From NCBI GenBank assembly GCA_027563935.2, contig CM050446.2:25113501-25177500 (forward strand): DNA of 64,000 nucleotides, written 5' to 3'. The first letter of the stretch is position 1. Every line of letters starts with the position of its first letter. This document shows positions 33,510-44,230 of this stretch, piece by piece. This stretch comes from Costus lasius (taxonomy: Eukaryota > Streptophyta > Magnoliopsida > Zingiberales > Costaceae). The translations under genes were made by a program, and so were the position numbers. The notes under the pieces were generated by a model. It did not search any database. It was not told where the DNA came from and worked only from the letters and a program-made list of their open reading frames with translations.

Positions 33510-35177
33510 TAGATTTTGTGAGTATCATGTTTCATTTCTTTATGCATTTTTGAGATATTACTTGATATTTTCATGTGTGGTCTCACAATTATCCAATCTA
33601 TGTGTAGGCTTAGTGGATTTGATGCCGATGCAACCTCACACCGTCTTTTCATGTTTTATTTGCGTGTGCGCGTTGTATCGGGATACTGTGTGATTCATTT
33701 ATGTTCTTAGATGATGCTCGATACTTAGCTCGATATTGTATATACTAGATGGTATTGAACGTTAGGATGGTGAACATGACTTAGATATGATGGTTTTATA
33801 CATATTTAGTATTTATCATGTATCTATGACAACATGTGATAGTTTTGGATATCTGATTGGTGAAGTTTTTGCATGTTGGAGTGATTCTGATGCATATTTT
33901 GATATTCGAGTTGAATAATGACTGCGTATGGTAAACTGTCTTTTGATTAGTGAAACTAGACGGTATTTGACATTTGAAAGTTGATTATCATGTAAAAATT
34001 GAATATCTTCGAGATGGTAATCTTTCCAGATTGTTCTGAGCTTTAATTCTCATTTTTGATATAACTGTACAAGGTTTCGCCATCAAATACAAAGGGAACT
34101 CTTGCAAAATTTTTCTGAAATTCTTCATTGTTTAAAAGTATTCATATATGCAACAAATTAAGTCTAGGGTGTCCTTCATGATATGCTTATCCTTCAAAGC
34201 TTTATAGATATGTATTTTGAATGTTTATGATTGTTAAGGAATAATCAAATTTGTTTTGTCCTTAATTTTTGAACTTAAGAAATATTTTGAGTGATTGATT
34301 TGATGACTTAGGAAATTTTTGAAATTTCATGTGGACTTAAATTATTGAGTAAATTCAATTCTGGTATTGATAAAATGCATATGTGAATTGTTATGAGTTC
34401 ATAGGACACATGCATAGTATCTTGTTACTTGAAGTTTAATTTATCTATTTTTGCTTGATGGGAATTTTTATGAATAGAATTTGGTGATATTTCTTTAAAC
34501 TGAGATTTGCTCCAACTCCTCTAGTTGAGAAATCTTAAGTCATGAGTTATATTATACCACGATGTGGTATACTTTAAATCTGTTGTGATCAAGTAATAGA
34601 GGGAGAACTTTTAAAACAAATATTTAACCCTCTTGCAGAAAGATCAACAACGATTTAAATACCATGCCACTGACCGACTTTCTCCAGAAAAAAAAAGAGA
34701 GAAAAAGAAGAGAATAAAAATGGAGAAAAAGAGAAAGTAGTAGGTCAAGTGGACAACTCCGCTGACTTTCATGATTGAGACTATGAGTTAAATTATACTA
34801 CTCTGTGGAATACTTTAAACAATGTTATGATGCTAACAGGAAAGGGCATATAACCATTTAAAGACCAAATTGCATTAAAAATCTCTTATCTTTAACATCA
34901 CCAAGATTCTTGAAATAAATTTTTGTCTATTGAGTAAGATAGATTTATTAAGTTGAAAGTATGTGATATCTAGTGTGTGAAGAATGAATATTATGACATA
35001 AATTATGAATTTTATCTTTCTTGGATTGTAACCTCTTGGGAATTTATCTCTATTATGATTTTCTTGAATTGCTTGAGTTTGAAAGATTGATTACTTAAAT
35101 TGTGAACTAAGGATATTATTAGGGGCAAAAACAAATGAGTGTTCTTTATCTTTACATTCTTTATACATATCGGGGTA
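33510..35177 (+). other. 3' untranslated region of E
   Basis: AT-rich, without a long frame. A purine-only tract of about 50 bases (34686-34738) may be an internal polypurine tract; D has similar tracts on its own strand. The phrase ATTATACCAC(G/T)...GTGGTATACTTTAAA recurs near 34550 and 34785. Confidence 0.6.
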
Positions 35178-35195
35178 TTGCTTGAGGACAAGCAA
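35178..35195 (+). other. Hairpin beside the E 3' LTR
   Basis: TTGCTTG and CAAGCAA form a perfect 7-bp stem around AGGA, 21 bases before the LTR. Same motif and place as in D (5062-5081). Confidence 0.75.
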
Positions 35196-35200
35196 AATTC

Positions 35201-35216
35201 TAAGTCTAGGGTATTT
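35201..35216 (+). other. Polypurine-tract region of E
   Basis: TAAGTCTAGGGTATTT directly precedes the TGATACG LTR start. It is a poor polypurine tract, but this is the position where plus-strand priming must occur. Confidence 0.4.
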
Positions 35217-36687
35217 TGATACGTTGCATTTACATCGTGTTTTTGCCTATGTTTTAGATCATATTTTGGGCTTATTTACATGATTTTGTGTTACTTTTAG
35301 TGTTTTTATCTTACTTTGCACAGAATCTTCACTTTTCTTGGTTTTTATGAAAATGTAGGTAAAATGGCATTAAAACGAAGGATTTCGAGAGTTTTGAAGT
35401 TAAGACATGATTACCGAGGAGATCACGAGCCTACACGTTAAATTTGGAGCGAAAACAATGAAGAACGAGACATTTACGGCCTTGGCCGTAATTGTGGATT
35501 CAGCTGTAAACGCGATGTTGAGCGAGAGGTGAAAATCGGTTAAGTGTCGGAATGAACAGAAACTTTCACGGGTGAGGCCGTAATTCCATCACGGACCGTG
35601 AAACTTTCTGTGACCGAAGACCATTGAGCATAGAAACACTCACGGCCTCAGCCGTGAACTCATCACGGGCCGTAAAAACTTTCGCCCGACGAGTTTTCCG
35701 CTCATTTCTCACTCGTTTCGAATCGGGTTTGAGCCAAACTTTGCAGAACCATTCCTTGATGGGTTCTAAAACCATTCCTTGATCGGGTTTAGGGGGCTTC
35801 TACACATGAAAACAAATGGAGGCGGCGGGGTGACGGCGAGAATAGATTCTAGGGCAGAAAACGAACAGGAAAGCCGCACAAAGGAAGAATTAGAAGGTTG
35901 ATCTTCGTCTCCAGATTGAAGGGAAGCCTTTCTACTATCCTGTCTAGTGATTTCTTGTATTTTTATTGAGTTTCCATGCAATTTTCATCAATGAACATGC
36001 TGTTTGTTATGAACATGAACGTGTGAACCCTATTTTTGGGATTTGGGGAGTAACCCGTTGATTTATTTTTCAATTACATCTTTTGTATGAATCTTTGTTA
36101 AGAATATTACCGATTTGATTTGATTAGAATTGTACGTATCTCGCTTTAATACTCTGGCCAAGTTTTATTGCGTTTGAGTAGTTGTGAGAAGGACCGAGAG
36201 GTGAATCGCGACGTCAGATCTATTCTTTTCAAACCTGTATATCCGATCACGAGAGTAGTTCGGATATACTTGAAGGATTAACATGGTTTTTCATAGAACT
36301 TAAAGGATCTAATTGCGTTAATTGTCACGAGAGTAGGGAATTAACATAATTAGGTACCGGATTACGCTTCGAGAGGAGGTAATCTATACCTTAGGAAAAA
36401 TCCCTTTCAAAACAATAATTTTCTGATCAAAGATTTATTTTTACAAAAATCATAATCGTCAATGTGGTGAAACCCCGAGTCCTGATTTTATCTGAATTGA
36501 TTTTTAGCCAAAACCCTAAAACCACCTTTTTGTTTTCTTGCATTAGAAGTTTTCAAAACAAAAATCACATTTTGAATCGTCTAGATATAGATCGATCGTG
36601 TAATCGGTACTTGACCGCCAGATCCTCGTTGAGAACGATAATCTTTTTATTACTTCGATAAATCCGTGCACTTGCGGATCGCTATCA
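35217..36687 (+). repeat. Element E 3' LTR
   Basis: TGATACGTTGC...GATCGCTATCA, 1471 bp. The TATA-bearing segment of the 5' LTR is replaced by a second copy of AACCATTCCTTGAT near 35770. A word array lies at 35475-35680. Confidence 0.95.
35475..35680. repeat. ACGG...CCGT word array in the E 3' LTR
   Basis: The same words as 14945-15165, with a few transitions. Confidence 0.8.
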
Positions 36688-36692
36688 GTCAT
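36688..36692. repeat. Target-site duplication of E, right (GTCAT)
   Basis: Follows GCTATCA and matches 14694-14698. The A integrase frame picks up here (RKPIDLHD read towards the insertion). Confidence 0.95.
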
Positions 36693-37540
36693 GCAGGTCA
36701 ATAGGTTTGCGGGGTTGATGGCCCGTAACGATCTGGAAGGGACTAAGACCTGTAGACCTACTAGCGGCACTATTATACGCGAATTCCGCTATGGGGAGAA
36801 TGGTGTCCCAAGACCTCGGCCGATCACCGATAAGGCACCGGAGTAAATTACCCAAACTACAATTAACCACATCAGTTTGCCCATCAGTTTGGGGTGGTAT
36901 GCGGTGGAAAAATTCAGTGTGATGCCCATGATGGCCCAAAGTGAGCGCCAAAAGTGGTTCACAAAATGCGTGTCGCTATCGAACACAATGGTGTGGGGGA
37001 GACCATGGAGACGGATAATCTCTCGAAAGAAAAGGTGTGTGACGTGGGTCGCATCCGAGGTGCGAAAACAGGGTATGAAATGTGCCATCTTCGAAAACCG
37101 ATCATCGACCACGTAGACGGAATCGAATCGGGACGCAGTGCGGGGCAACCCTAGGACAAAATCCATACTGAGGTGTTGCCAAGGACTGTCAGCAATGGGT
37201 AGGGGTGTGTAGTGACCAGTGTTCGGAGGATGTGGCTTGGCCAGCTGGCAGGTGCCGCAGTGGCGCACAATGCGCTCGACGTCTTTGCGAAGGGAGGGCC
37301 AGAAAAAGCGCTCCTCCGCCATGTCCAGTGTTTTGTCCCGGCCATGGTGGCCGGCCTCGCCACCCGCGTGCAGCTCGAGCAACAGATGATCTCGAAGCGA
37401 TGTGCAGGGAATACACAGGCGATTCCCCAAGAAGAGATAGCCCTCACAGATCAGGTAAGGAGACTCAGGGTCAGGGGCTGTGGTCAAGGTGGCATACACG
37501 GTGCCAAAGTCAGGACAGTGATGTACTCCTCCTTAACATG
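36688..37540 (-). pseudogene. Element A integrase, main part
   Basis: A zinc-binding HHCC region (LHAGGEAGHHGRDKT and HCGTCQLAKPH), then the catalytic core with MDFVLGLPRT and FDSDTHFVNHFWRSLW. Close to the insertion the block DGQTDVVN has Asp where the catalytic Glu of the DDE triad is expected. A frameshift separates the two core parts near 36870. The motif set fits CRM-type chromoviruses. The protein inserts cDNA into chromatin; the C-terminal part is at 13444-14698. Confidence 0.85.
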
Positions 37541-38790
37541 GTCGAAGGTGTTAATGCGTGTCCGCATCACGCGAGGAGGGTTCGGACATGACTCAGGGCA
37601 TCTGCAACGACGTTCTCTTTGCCCGCCTTGTGATTAATCACAAAGGAGTACTGTTGGAGGTACTCAACCCATTTCGCATGGCGGGCACCCAGCTTCTTTT
37701 GGGCGCTAAGGAATGACAAGGCTTGGTGGTCGCTATAGAGGACGAACTCACGGTGGAGGAGATCGTGCCTCTACTGACAGAGCGACTGGACAATGGCGTA
37801 GAATTCCTTGTCATATGTCGCATATGTCGAATAACGCTGGCGAACAGCGTTCAACTTCTCACTAAAGAAGGCGACCGGGTGGCCTTCTTGGCTCAAGGTT
37901 CCTCCAATACCAGTACCAGAGGCGTCACATGCTACTTCAAAGACTTTCGAAAAGTCTGGAGGCTGGAGCACGGGGGCTATGGTGATGGCGTCTTTCAGGG
38001 TCTCGAAGGCGCGTTGAGTGGCGGCAGTCCACTCAAAGTCCTCCTTAGACAGACGTTGGGTCAGTGGGGTCGCAATCGTGCTGAAACCCCGAATGAAACG
38101 ACGGTAAAACCCTGCGAGGCCCAAGAAGCTACGGACCTCATATACAGTGCGGGGTTCGGGCCAATGCCGGATGGCTTCGATCTTGGCCGGGTCAACAGAA
38201 AGACCCTCATCAGAGACAATGTAACCTAGGAAATGGACTCTAGGGGTCATGAAGGTGCACTTCTTTGTGTTGAGGAAGAGGCGCTCTTTACGTAGAAGGT
38301 CAAATGTGGAGCGAAGATGCTCCAGGTGTTCTTCTTGGGTTCGGCTGAAGATCAGAATGCCGTCAAAGTAGACGACCAGGAACTTGCCCATGTAGGGCTA
38401 GAGAACTTAGCTCATGAGCCGCATGAAAGTAGATGGGGCGTTGGATAACCCGAATGGCATGACGAGCCACTCATAAAGACCGTCCTTGGTCTTGAACGCT
38501 GTTTTCCATTTGTCACCTTCGCGAATGTGGACTTGGTGATATCCGCTGTGAAGGTCTAGCTTAGAAAACCAAGAGGCGCCCGAGACTAAGTCCAGCATGT
38601 CATCAAGCCTAGGTATAGGGAACCTATACTTGAAGGTGATTCGGTTGATGGCGCGACTGTCGATGCACATCCGCCACAACCCATCCTTCTTGGGTGTGAG
38701 CAATGCAGGAATAGCGTAGGGACTTACGCTCTCACGGATGTACCCCTTGGTGAGGCGGTCATCCACTTGACGCTGCAGTTCAGCGTGCTC
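37541..38790 (-). pseudogene. Element A reverse transcriptase and RNase H
   Basis: RT begins [19 protein letters not shown], with [39 protein letters not shown] and [16 protein letters not shown], then stops near 38400-38411. The catalytic box reads YFDGILIFS, with Gly at 38359-38361 for the second Asp. RNase H shows ACDASGTGIGGTLSQEG and, after a TAG (Trp in relatives) near 37768, EFVLYSDHQALSFLSAQKK. The enzyme is catalytically dead. Confidence 0.87.
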
Positions 38791-39700
38791 AGTTGGGTTT
38801 TAACGATGATGGGGCAGATTTGGGAGGGGCGCTCCCGGGATAAGATTGATGGCGTGCTGGATCTACCTATCCGGAGGGAGACCGTGGGGCAAGTCCTCCG
38901 GGCTAATGTCGGCGAACTTAGCCAAGAGGGCCGAGATTTCTGGGGCTGGTGTAGTGTCTAAAGACGAGGAGGACGCCGGGGATTCCCGCAACATCAAGGC
39001 ATAAACGACCTTGGAATCCATGGCCTTGCGCATAAGCGCGGAGGTGCGCATGAGGGAGACCATGGTGGGACGCGGAGGGGTAGGTGTCATGGGTGTGATC
39101 AGGCCCTTGGAGGTGGACGCACGAAGCTCCTTGGGCGGAGCTGGAATCAAGCGAAATTTTCTGGTCATTGTGGTTGAACACATAAGTGTTCGCCCGTCCA
39201 TAGTGGACCACATCTCTATCGTATAACCAAGGGCGTCCGAGGAGGATGTGGGCTACATCCATAGCCACCACATCACACTAAACCTTCTCGCGATAGTTCC
39301 CAAAAGCGATGGGAACCTAACATCGGTGGGTGACTGGGAGGCTCGTCGCATCCACCCACGCAATGGTGTACGGTTTCGGGTGCGGTTCGAGGGGAAGACC
39401 GAGGCGCGTGACCGCGGTCCGAGAGACTACGTTCAAGCTATTGCCCCCATCAATGACGATCTTACACGAGTGCCCATTACACTTGATGTAAGTCGTAAAA
39501 ATGCTCGAACGCCTCCAATCCTCGGAGGGCAAGGGCTGGACAAGGTTGTAGCGCACCACGAGTGTGGACGGACCTGACTCCTCACCACTCGTGTAGCACT
39601 CGGGCTCGACATCGTGCTCAGCAAGGGTTATGGTCGCAACGCGGGCAGGGCCCTTGTCGGTGACAGCGGTCCTTTTTGGGCAATCATGTGACAAGTGGCC
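38791..39700 (-). pseudogene. Element A protease and linker
   Basis: The protease core reads CKIVIDGGNSLNVVSRTAV (near 39440), followed by a frame carrying ILLGRPWLYDRDVVHYGR after stops near 39280-39320. DGG in place of D[ST]G is usual in CRM-type proteases. The linker to RT is Ser-rich and shifted in frame. Confidence 0.75.
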
Positions 39701-40990
39701 CGGTTACAAGCAATTGTAACAGGTCACACGGCCAGAGGACCCAACCATGGGGGCCTTGCCTCTCTCTTCCCAAATGGGCCGAGAAGACGAGGCCTCAGGG
39801 TGGGGGCGCCTAGGGAACTGATGGGCTGGGGGTGTGGGTCGCGGGTCTGGACGAGGCTCCGGATGCTTGAGTTGTGGCTGGGGATATGGGGCACCTCCTG
39901 CATGAGGTCGCCTATGGGACCCGACCTCACTGCGTCTAGCCGTGGCACGAAGGTCCTGTTCTATGTCTCTAGCGCATTGAAAGGTTTGGTCAAATGTCTC
40001 CGAGCCATACGTGGGTAAAGCCCGGCGGATATCGGAGCGGAGCCCGTTCTTAAATTTGGACAACACTAGCTCGGGGTCCTCCTGTAAATTACAACGGAGT
40101 TGTAGCGTCTCAAAGGTGAGACGGTACTCCTCGACGGTACCCGAACCTTGGTGTAGGCTACTATATTGGTCAAGGAGACGCTGCCTATACGAAGGGGGTA
40201 CATATTGCTCACAGAGGCGATACTGCATTTCTACCCACTCGGTAATCGGGGGAAGGGCTTGTTGCGCATTTTGGCGCTCCACGTTTTCCCAATGCAAACG
40301 TGCAGGCCCCTCAAGCAAGGTGCACACATACCTAACGCGCGAGTGCTGTGGACACCCGCTGAGGTCAAAATATGCGTCGACGGACATAACCCAATCGAGA
40401 AACTGTGAGGGGTCAAGACCATACGTAAAAGATGCGGGGGTGTTCCGAATAAAGTGGTGGAAATCGTCATCCGCCCGGGGACGCTCAATGCGAGTGTGCG
40501 CGGGGGTTCGGGGTGCAGTCCAAGTGTGGCCAAGGCGACCATTGGGCTGGGGCCCTTGTGCGGCTCAAACATCATCCTCATCAAAAGGCCCATCACCCTG
40601 GTCTAGGCCATCGTAAGCCATGTGCGGCCTACGGTGGTCGGGCGCAATCTCAAAGGGCTGGTGTCTCCCGGACGCGACTAAGGGGGGATACTCCCGTGTT
40701 GGGATAGGTTGGGCGGACGGAGGGGGTTGAACAGGGTTTGGGCACCGTCGCTCTGACGCCTCGAGATGATCTACGAGGTCTCGGATCACCGCTGTAAGTT
40801 GCTGGACAGTGGTGTCCATCTTACCCACATGGGCATCAAACCGCGCGGCTAGCGCGTGGACTTGCGCGGTGAGCGCAGCTAAGGAGTCTAATGGCATATT
40901 AGTCCCTTTCGAGGGTTGAGCCGACTCTTGGGTTTCGGGAATGGTGTCAGGGAATTGGGACGACATGACTTGTGACCGTGTAGTCACCAT
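39701..40990 (-). pseudogene. Element A gag
   Basis: It starts MVTTRSQVMSSQFPDT at 40990; B has the same start. The capsid region includes DPSQFLDWV, YVCTLLEGPARLHWENVERQ and SYRQRLLDQYSSLHQGSGTV, then the zinc knuckle CYNCL-PGHLSHDC near 39710. In-frame stops: TGA after DEDDV near 40565 (TGG in B) and TAA within the knuckle (probably CAA before). Confidence 0.85.
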
Positions 40991-41105
40991 GCACAAACAA
41001 GGCCGAAAATGACTAAGTGTAGGATGCTGAAAACACTGAAACGGTGCTGAAGTATGCTATGCAATGGTCGGACCGTGCGAACGATAAGAATCGAATGTGC
41101 AGCGT

Positions 41106-41117
41106 CCTCTGATACCA
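41106..41117 (-). other. Primer-binding site of A
   Basis: TGGTATCAGAGG on the minus strand, four bases from the 5' LTR; initiator-Met type. Confidence 0.85.
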
Positions 41118-41743
41118 AAATTGATGTAGCTACTATAGGAGGGATGGTCCTTAAAGCAGTACTCTAAGATTTTACACATTACTCGAGAAAATGGGAGAGG
41201 GTCTTTAGACGAGGGAAGTGAAAATAGCCTCGGAAATGCAGCAGAAACACGATGAAATTAGCGTCGAGTTTGATCGGGCAACACAAATGCGAAGGAACGC
41301 AACGGCACTCAACTACAGAATGTAACACACTAACCTCGTAGAAATTTAGCGCACTCACGCAACAAATTTTAAGCTCAGCACGTCGCAGTGGGGAGTAGTG
41401 GATTCGCAGGGCACAGCTCGCACGCCTATGCGCCTGAAACAAACCAAAGAACAGCGGAACGTCCACGTCTCCGGCGAACGGATACCCGTAGAAGGTTGGA
41501 AATCATAACAGAAATGAACACGATGAAATGAAAAGACAGGCGGACCTGACCCACCGGAGCTGTGGGATTTACTTCTTGAAACGCAGGAAATCAAGAACAA
41601 CTTTGGAATCGAGGCGACGTCCTCGACCCGTACAAACTCTGAAGGCGAAGAACCGACTTCGACTTCTACGCGCTGGAGGCTCTCAGCTCACCAGGGGTGC
41701 TCTACCACTAAGAGGACTAAGGAACACAACACCCCAGCCTCCT

Positions 41744-41751
41744 CTTTTATA
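41744..41751 (-). promoter_or_regulatory. TATA box in the A 5' LTR
   Basis: TATAAAAG followed by AGGAGG on the minus strand. This copy would drive transcription of A. Confidence 0.65.
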
Positions 41752-41934
41752 GAATAAGTGGGGAGGGAACAAGACAAAATAGAAAAAGACAAGCTACCTT
41801 AACAACTAACTACTCCTGTAGGCCACAAAGGTGGTCAAGCTGCTACTACAAGACAAAGCAAAACAAACTTCTACCTAATATTCTATGAAGCTGGCGCATG
41901 GTCTTCTGGACTTCATACGGAGGCGGTTGGGCGG

Positions 41935-42468
41935 TCAGACGCGCTCGGAGCATACCGCGGCAAAGCAGTAGAACTTGGACGTCGTGGGCTGGGTTACAAC
42001 GGATGTGGTGCGCTCTTGGGCCGTGTTGCTAAGATGACTGCGTGGCCCCTCTAGTGTTGAGCCTTCAGGTGGACATCCTCCTATGCCCTTGAGCGGAAGG
42101 GCTTCGGTGTGGATCGACAATGGGCTGATAACTCCTATGAAGCGGTCTGGCGGTCGAAAAGTGCATTGAGATCGCCGTACCTCCACCTTGTTGGGCTCCT
42201 TCGGGTCCTCCATGGATGGTTTGACATGGTACGGAGGGTTATGGATGTCAAAATGGGGTCGAGGGGGTAGATCTGCAGCTTCAAGGGAAGTCACGGTCTG
42301 GCCGTGGCATTTTCCTCGGGTGTGACTTCGCTTGCGTCGAGAATCAACAGTTTCCTCAAGTGAATCAAAATCCACAGAATGTTCCACGGCCCGCCCAGCA
42401 ACACTGGTCTCGGGGTGTGACTTCTGCAATAGTTCCTGGATGGCATCAACATCCGTGTGGAAATCCAC
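41935..42468 (-). other. Open LTR-embedded frame of A (177 codons)
   Basis: The less decayed copy of the LTR-encoded pol extension: part of a 31-residue repeat, SRRKRSHTRGKCHGQ, RPHFDIHNPPYHV, EDPKEPNKVEVRRSQC, PPDRFIGVISPLSIH, ending CSERV. As part of the 5' LTR it is not in a pol transcript frame; its openness reflects the 3' LTR it was copied from. Confidence 0.6.
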
Positions 42469-42620
42469 AGAATGTTCTGCGGCCTACCCCATGACATTGG
42501 TCTCGGGGTATGACTTCTGCACCAGTTTCTGGACTGCATCAACATCCGTGCGAAAATCCACAGACTGTTCCACGGCCTGCCCCACGACATTGGTCTCGGG
42601 ATGTGACTTCTGTATGGAAA
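42375..42620 (-). repeat. Three tandem 93-bp repeats in the A 5' LTR
   Basis: Counterpart of 13876-14121, with the same three units. Confidence 0.75.
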
Positions 42621-42750
42621 ATTTGTGGGATGCGGTTGGGCCCAAGTTTGCTTCTTCTGTCGTGATAGTTTGGTTGCTGGATTCTGCAGGAAGCACTGGG
42701 TGTGATTTTGGTTGCTGCGCCGTGATTCTCCCTGTGTTGCTCCTGCATCA

Positions 42751-42755
42751 TTCAC
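42751..42755. repeat. Target-site duplication of A, right (TTCAC)
   Basis: Follows the terminal ...CATCA and matches 12626-12630. Confidence 0.85.
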
Positions 42756-42767
42756 CCCTTAGCCATG

Positions 42768-42772
42768 AGCAT
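42768..42772. repeat. Target-site duplication of G, left (AGCAT)
   Basis: Matches 44226-44230. Confidence 0.88.
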
Positions 42773-44225
42773 TGATAGGGTCTAAACGGTTGCTACCGCA
42801 AGTACATGGTCTATCGCGTAATACAATAAGTATCGATCCCACAAGGACTAGGGGTCAGTACTAACTGATCAGTTGACTAGTAGCTAGATTAATGATTAAT
42901 GGGAGAATGGCTAAAATTCTAGTGCAAGTAATTAAACTAAAGCAAATGAAATCAAACAGAGTAGAGAGCAAAACAATCGGGGTTTTAAGTCTATGAGAGA
43001 GAATCGGGGTATTGAGTTTCACCACACTGAAGCATGAAGAAATATTAAGGCTTGATATTCTAACTATGGTTTTTTCTATGGTCTCAAGGTAATCCTCCCT
43101 AGGGTACAGACTCAGCTCCCTCTGAGGACACAATCTGGTATCTGACTTAACCCAAGTCTCCTACTCTCGTGGCTTACCGGGTTAAGCGGATCCAATGGGT
43201 TCTGTGAAGGATTAGGGTTCCTCAGGTGATTTTGAGTGCTCTCGCTCAACGAAATCATCAGTCCAGTCTAAGGGATTCTGATGATTGTGGTTCACCTCTC
43301 AGTCCTTCCCACAACATCTAAAGCATGCATACATATGGCCAGTACATAAACATGAATGAAAACATCCTAGACATGAATAAGAATAAAGATAAATAAAGAA
43401 ATATATATATCAAGTCATAACATTCAACATTCATACAGTGGGCTATGCCCAAACCCCGAAAAGAGAGTTTACGCTATCATATGCATCGTGAAATGCATCA
43501 AATATCTCATGGAAATGAATTCAAACCAAAGGTAAGGGTAGATCCTTGATGGAAGAAGGTCCAGCACGAAGATCCATGTCGGAACGGAGGAAGAATCACG
43601 CCGGAATAGTGTTGTCGCCTAGAAAATCGCCCTGAAACCCTATGTTGTCGCCGTTTCTGTTCGTTCTCCTCAACTGCTCAATAAAATCCGATTATTCTGG
43701 TCCCAAAACGTTCATATGTGAGTTAGGAAGGTCTCCGTAAAATTTCGTTCAATTCCGCTTCCAAAATAGAAAGTTATGGGCAAAAACCCGGGCGCTTGTC
43801 GAAGCTGCACGGGACGATGCACGGCCATGCCCGTGTATGGCTCGATGGCTGGAAAACTTACTCTTCACGGCCATGCATGGATGCACACCCATGCCCGTGT
43901 ACGGCTCGGTGAAGCTTGGAGTGGTCAGCTCATGCATGGCCGTGCATGGATACACACTCATGGCCGTGAAGAGCGTAGAGGACTCCGATTGGGCTAAAAT
44001 TTTACGTGTAGCTTCGTCTTATCATGAGGAATTATCTCATATCTTCAGATCTTCCAAGTTCCACCAATTTTGAGGCAAAATACAAACATTTCAATAAAAC
44101 AGAGGAAAAGTGAAGGTTCTGAAGAATATGAAGAATTTAATTGTATAAATGAGACAAAACATGCATTTTAGTCCAAAATAATAATGAAATTAAGCCATGA
44201 TATATCATATATTTGCATGCCGTCA
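42773..44225 (-). mobile_element. Solo LTR G (ATHILA-like)
   Basis: 1453 bp from TGATAGGGTCTAAACGG to TGCATGCCGTCA, flanked by AGCAT with no internal sequence. The left end has the family block CGCAAGTACATGG...GTATCGATCCCACAAGG. A word array lies at 43795-43975. The full element was lost by LTR-LTR recombination. It sits inside the LTR of B, 17 bases from the A insertion site. Confidence 0.88.
43795..43975. repeat. CACGGCCATGCCCGTG-type word array in G
   Basis: Words such as CACGGCCATGCCCGTGTA, CACCCATGCCCGTGTACGG and CATGGCCGTGCATGG; the ACGG/CCGT theme in a longer, more symmetric form. Confidence 0.75.
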
Positions 44226-44230
44226 AGCAT
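44226..44230. repeat. Target-site duplication of G, right (AGCAT)
   Basis: Directly follows the terminal CA of G. Confidence 0.88.

Larger units (their letters stand above)
14699..36687 (+). mobile_element. Element E: ATHILA-like Ty3 retrotransposon lacking RT/RNase H/integrase, interrupted by C1/C2
   Basis: The 5' LTR is 14699-16185, the PBS 16192-16210 and the 3' LTR 35217-36687, flanked by GTCAT. Without the copia insertion (19728 to about 31612) it is about 10.1 kb. It encodes gag-protease (16350-18568) and an ATHILA ORF-1-type protein (19463-19727 plus 31613-33509). Between them there is only about 0.9 kb of spacer, too short for pol, so the element is non-autonomous by design and needs helper enzymes in trans. 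In the first 140 aligned LTR bases I count five differences, all transitions. Confidence 0.9.
12631..42750 (-). mobile_element. Element A: CRM-like Ty3 chromovirus, interrupted by element E
   Basis: LTRs lie at 12631-14257 and 41122-42750 (about 1.63 kb each), flanked by TTCAC. Removal of E (14699-36687) leaves about 8.1 kb, a normal CRM length. On the minus strand the order is gag, protease, RT, RNase H, integrase, then a pol tail entering the 3' LTR. The PBS is of the initiator-Met type. The protease has the DGG motif seen in CRM-type elements. No chromodomain of the usual sequence is visible. Many in-frame stops, the RT motif YFDG and an integrase DGQTD show that it is dead. It sits in reverse orientation inside the LTR of its relative B. 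Confidence 0.85.
41122..42750 (-). repeat. Element A 5' LTR (right)
   Basis: TGATGTAGC...CCTGCATCA, 1629 bp, the partner of 12631-14257. TATAAAAG lies at 41744-41751 (minus). Confidence 0.92.

Noticed and set aside
37205..40707. Long plus-strand frames of up to about 200 codons opposite element A
   Set aside because: Antisense to clear gag and pol motifs; their length reflects GC-rich codon use of the true strand.
42773..44225. G as a full retrotransposon
   Set aside because: No PBS, coding sequence or second LTR between the AGCAT duplications; only one LTR is present.
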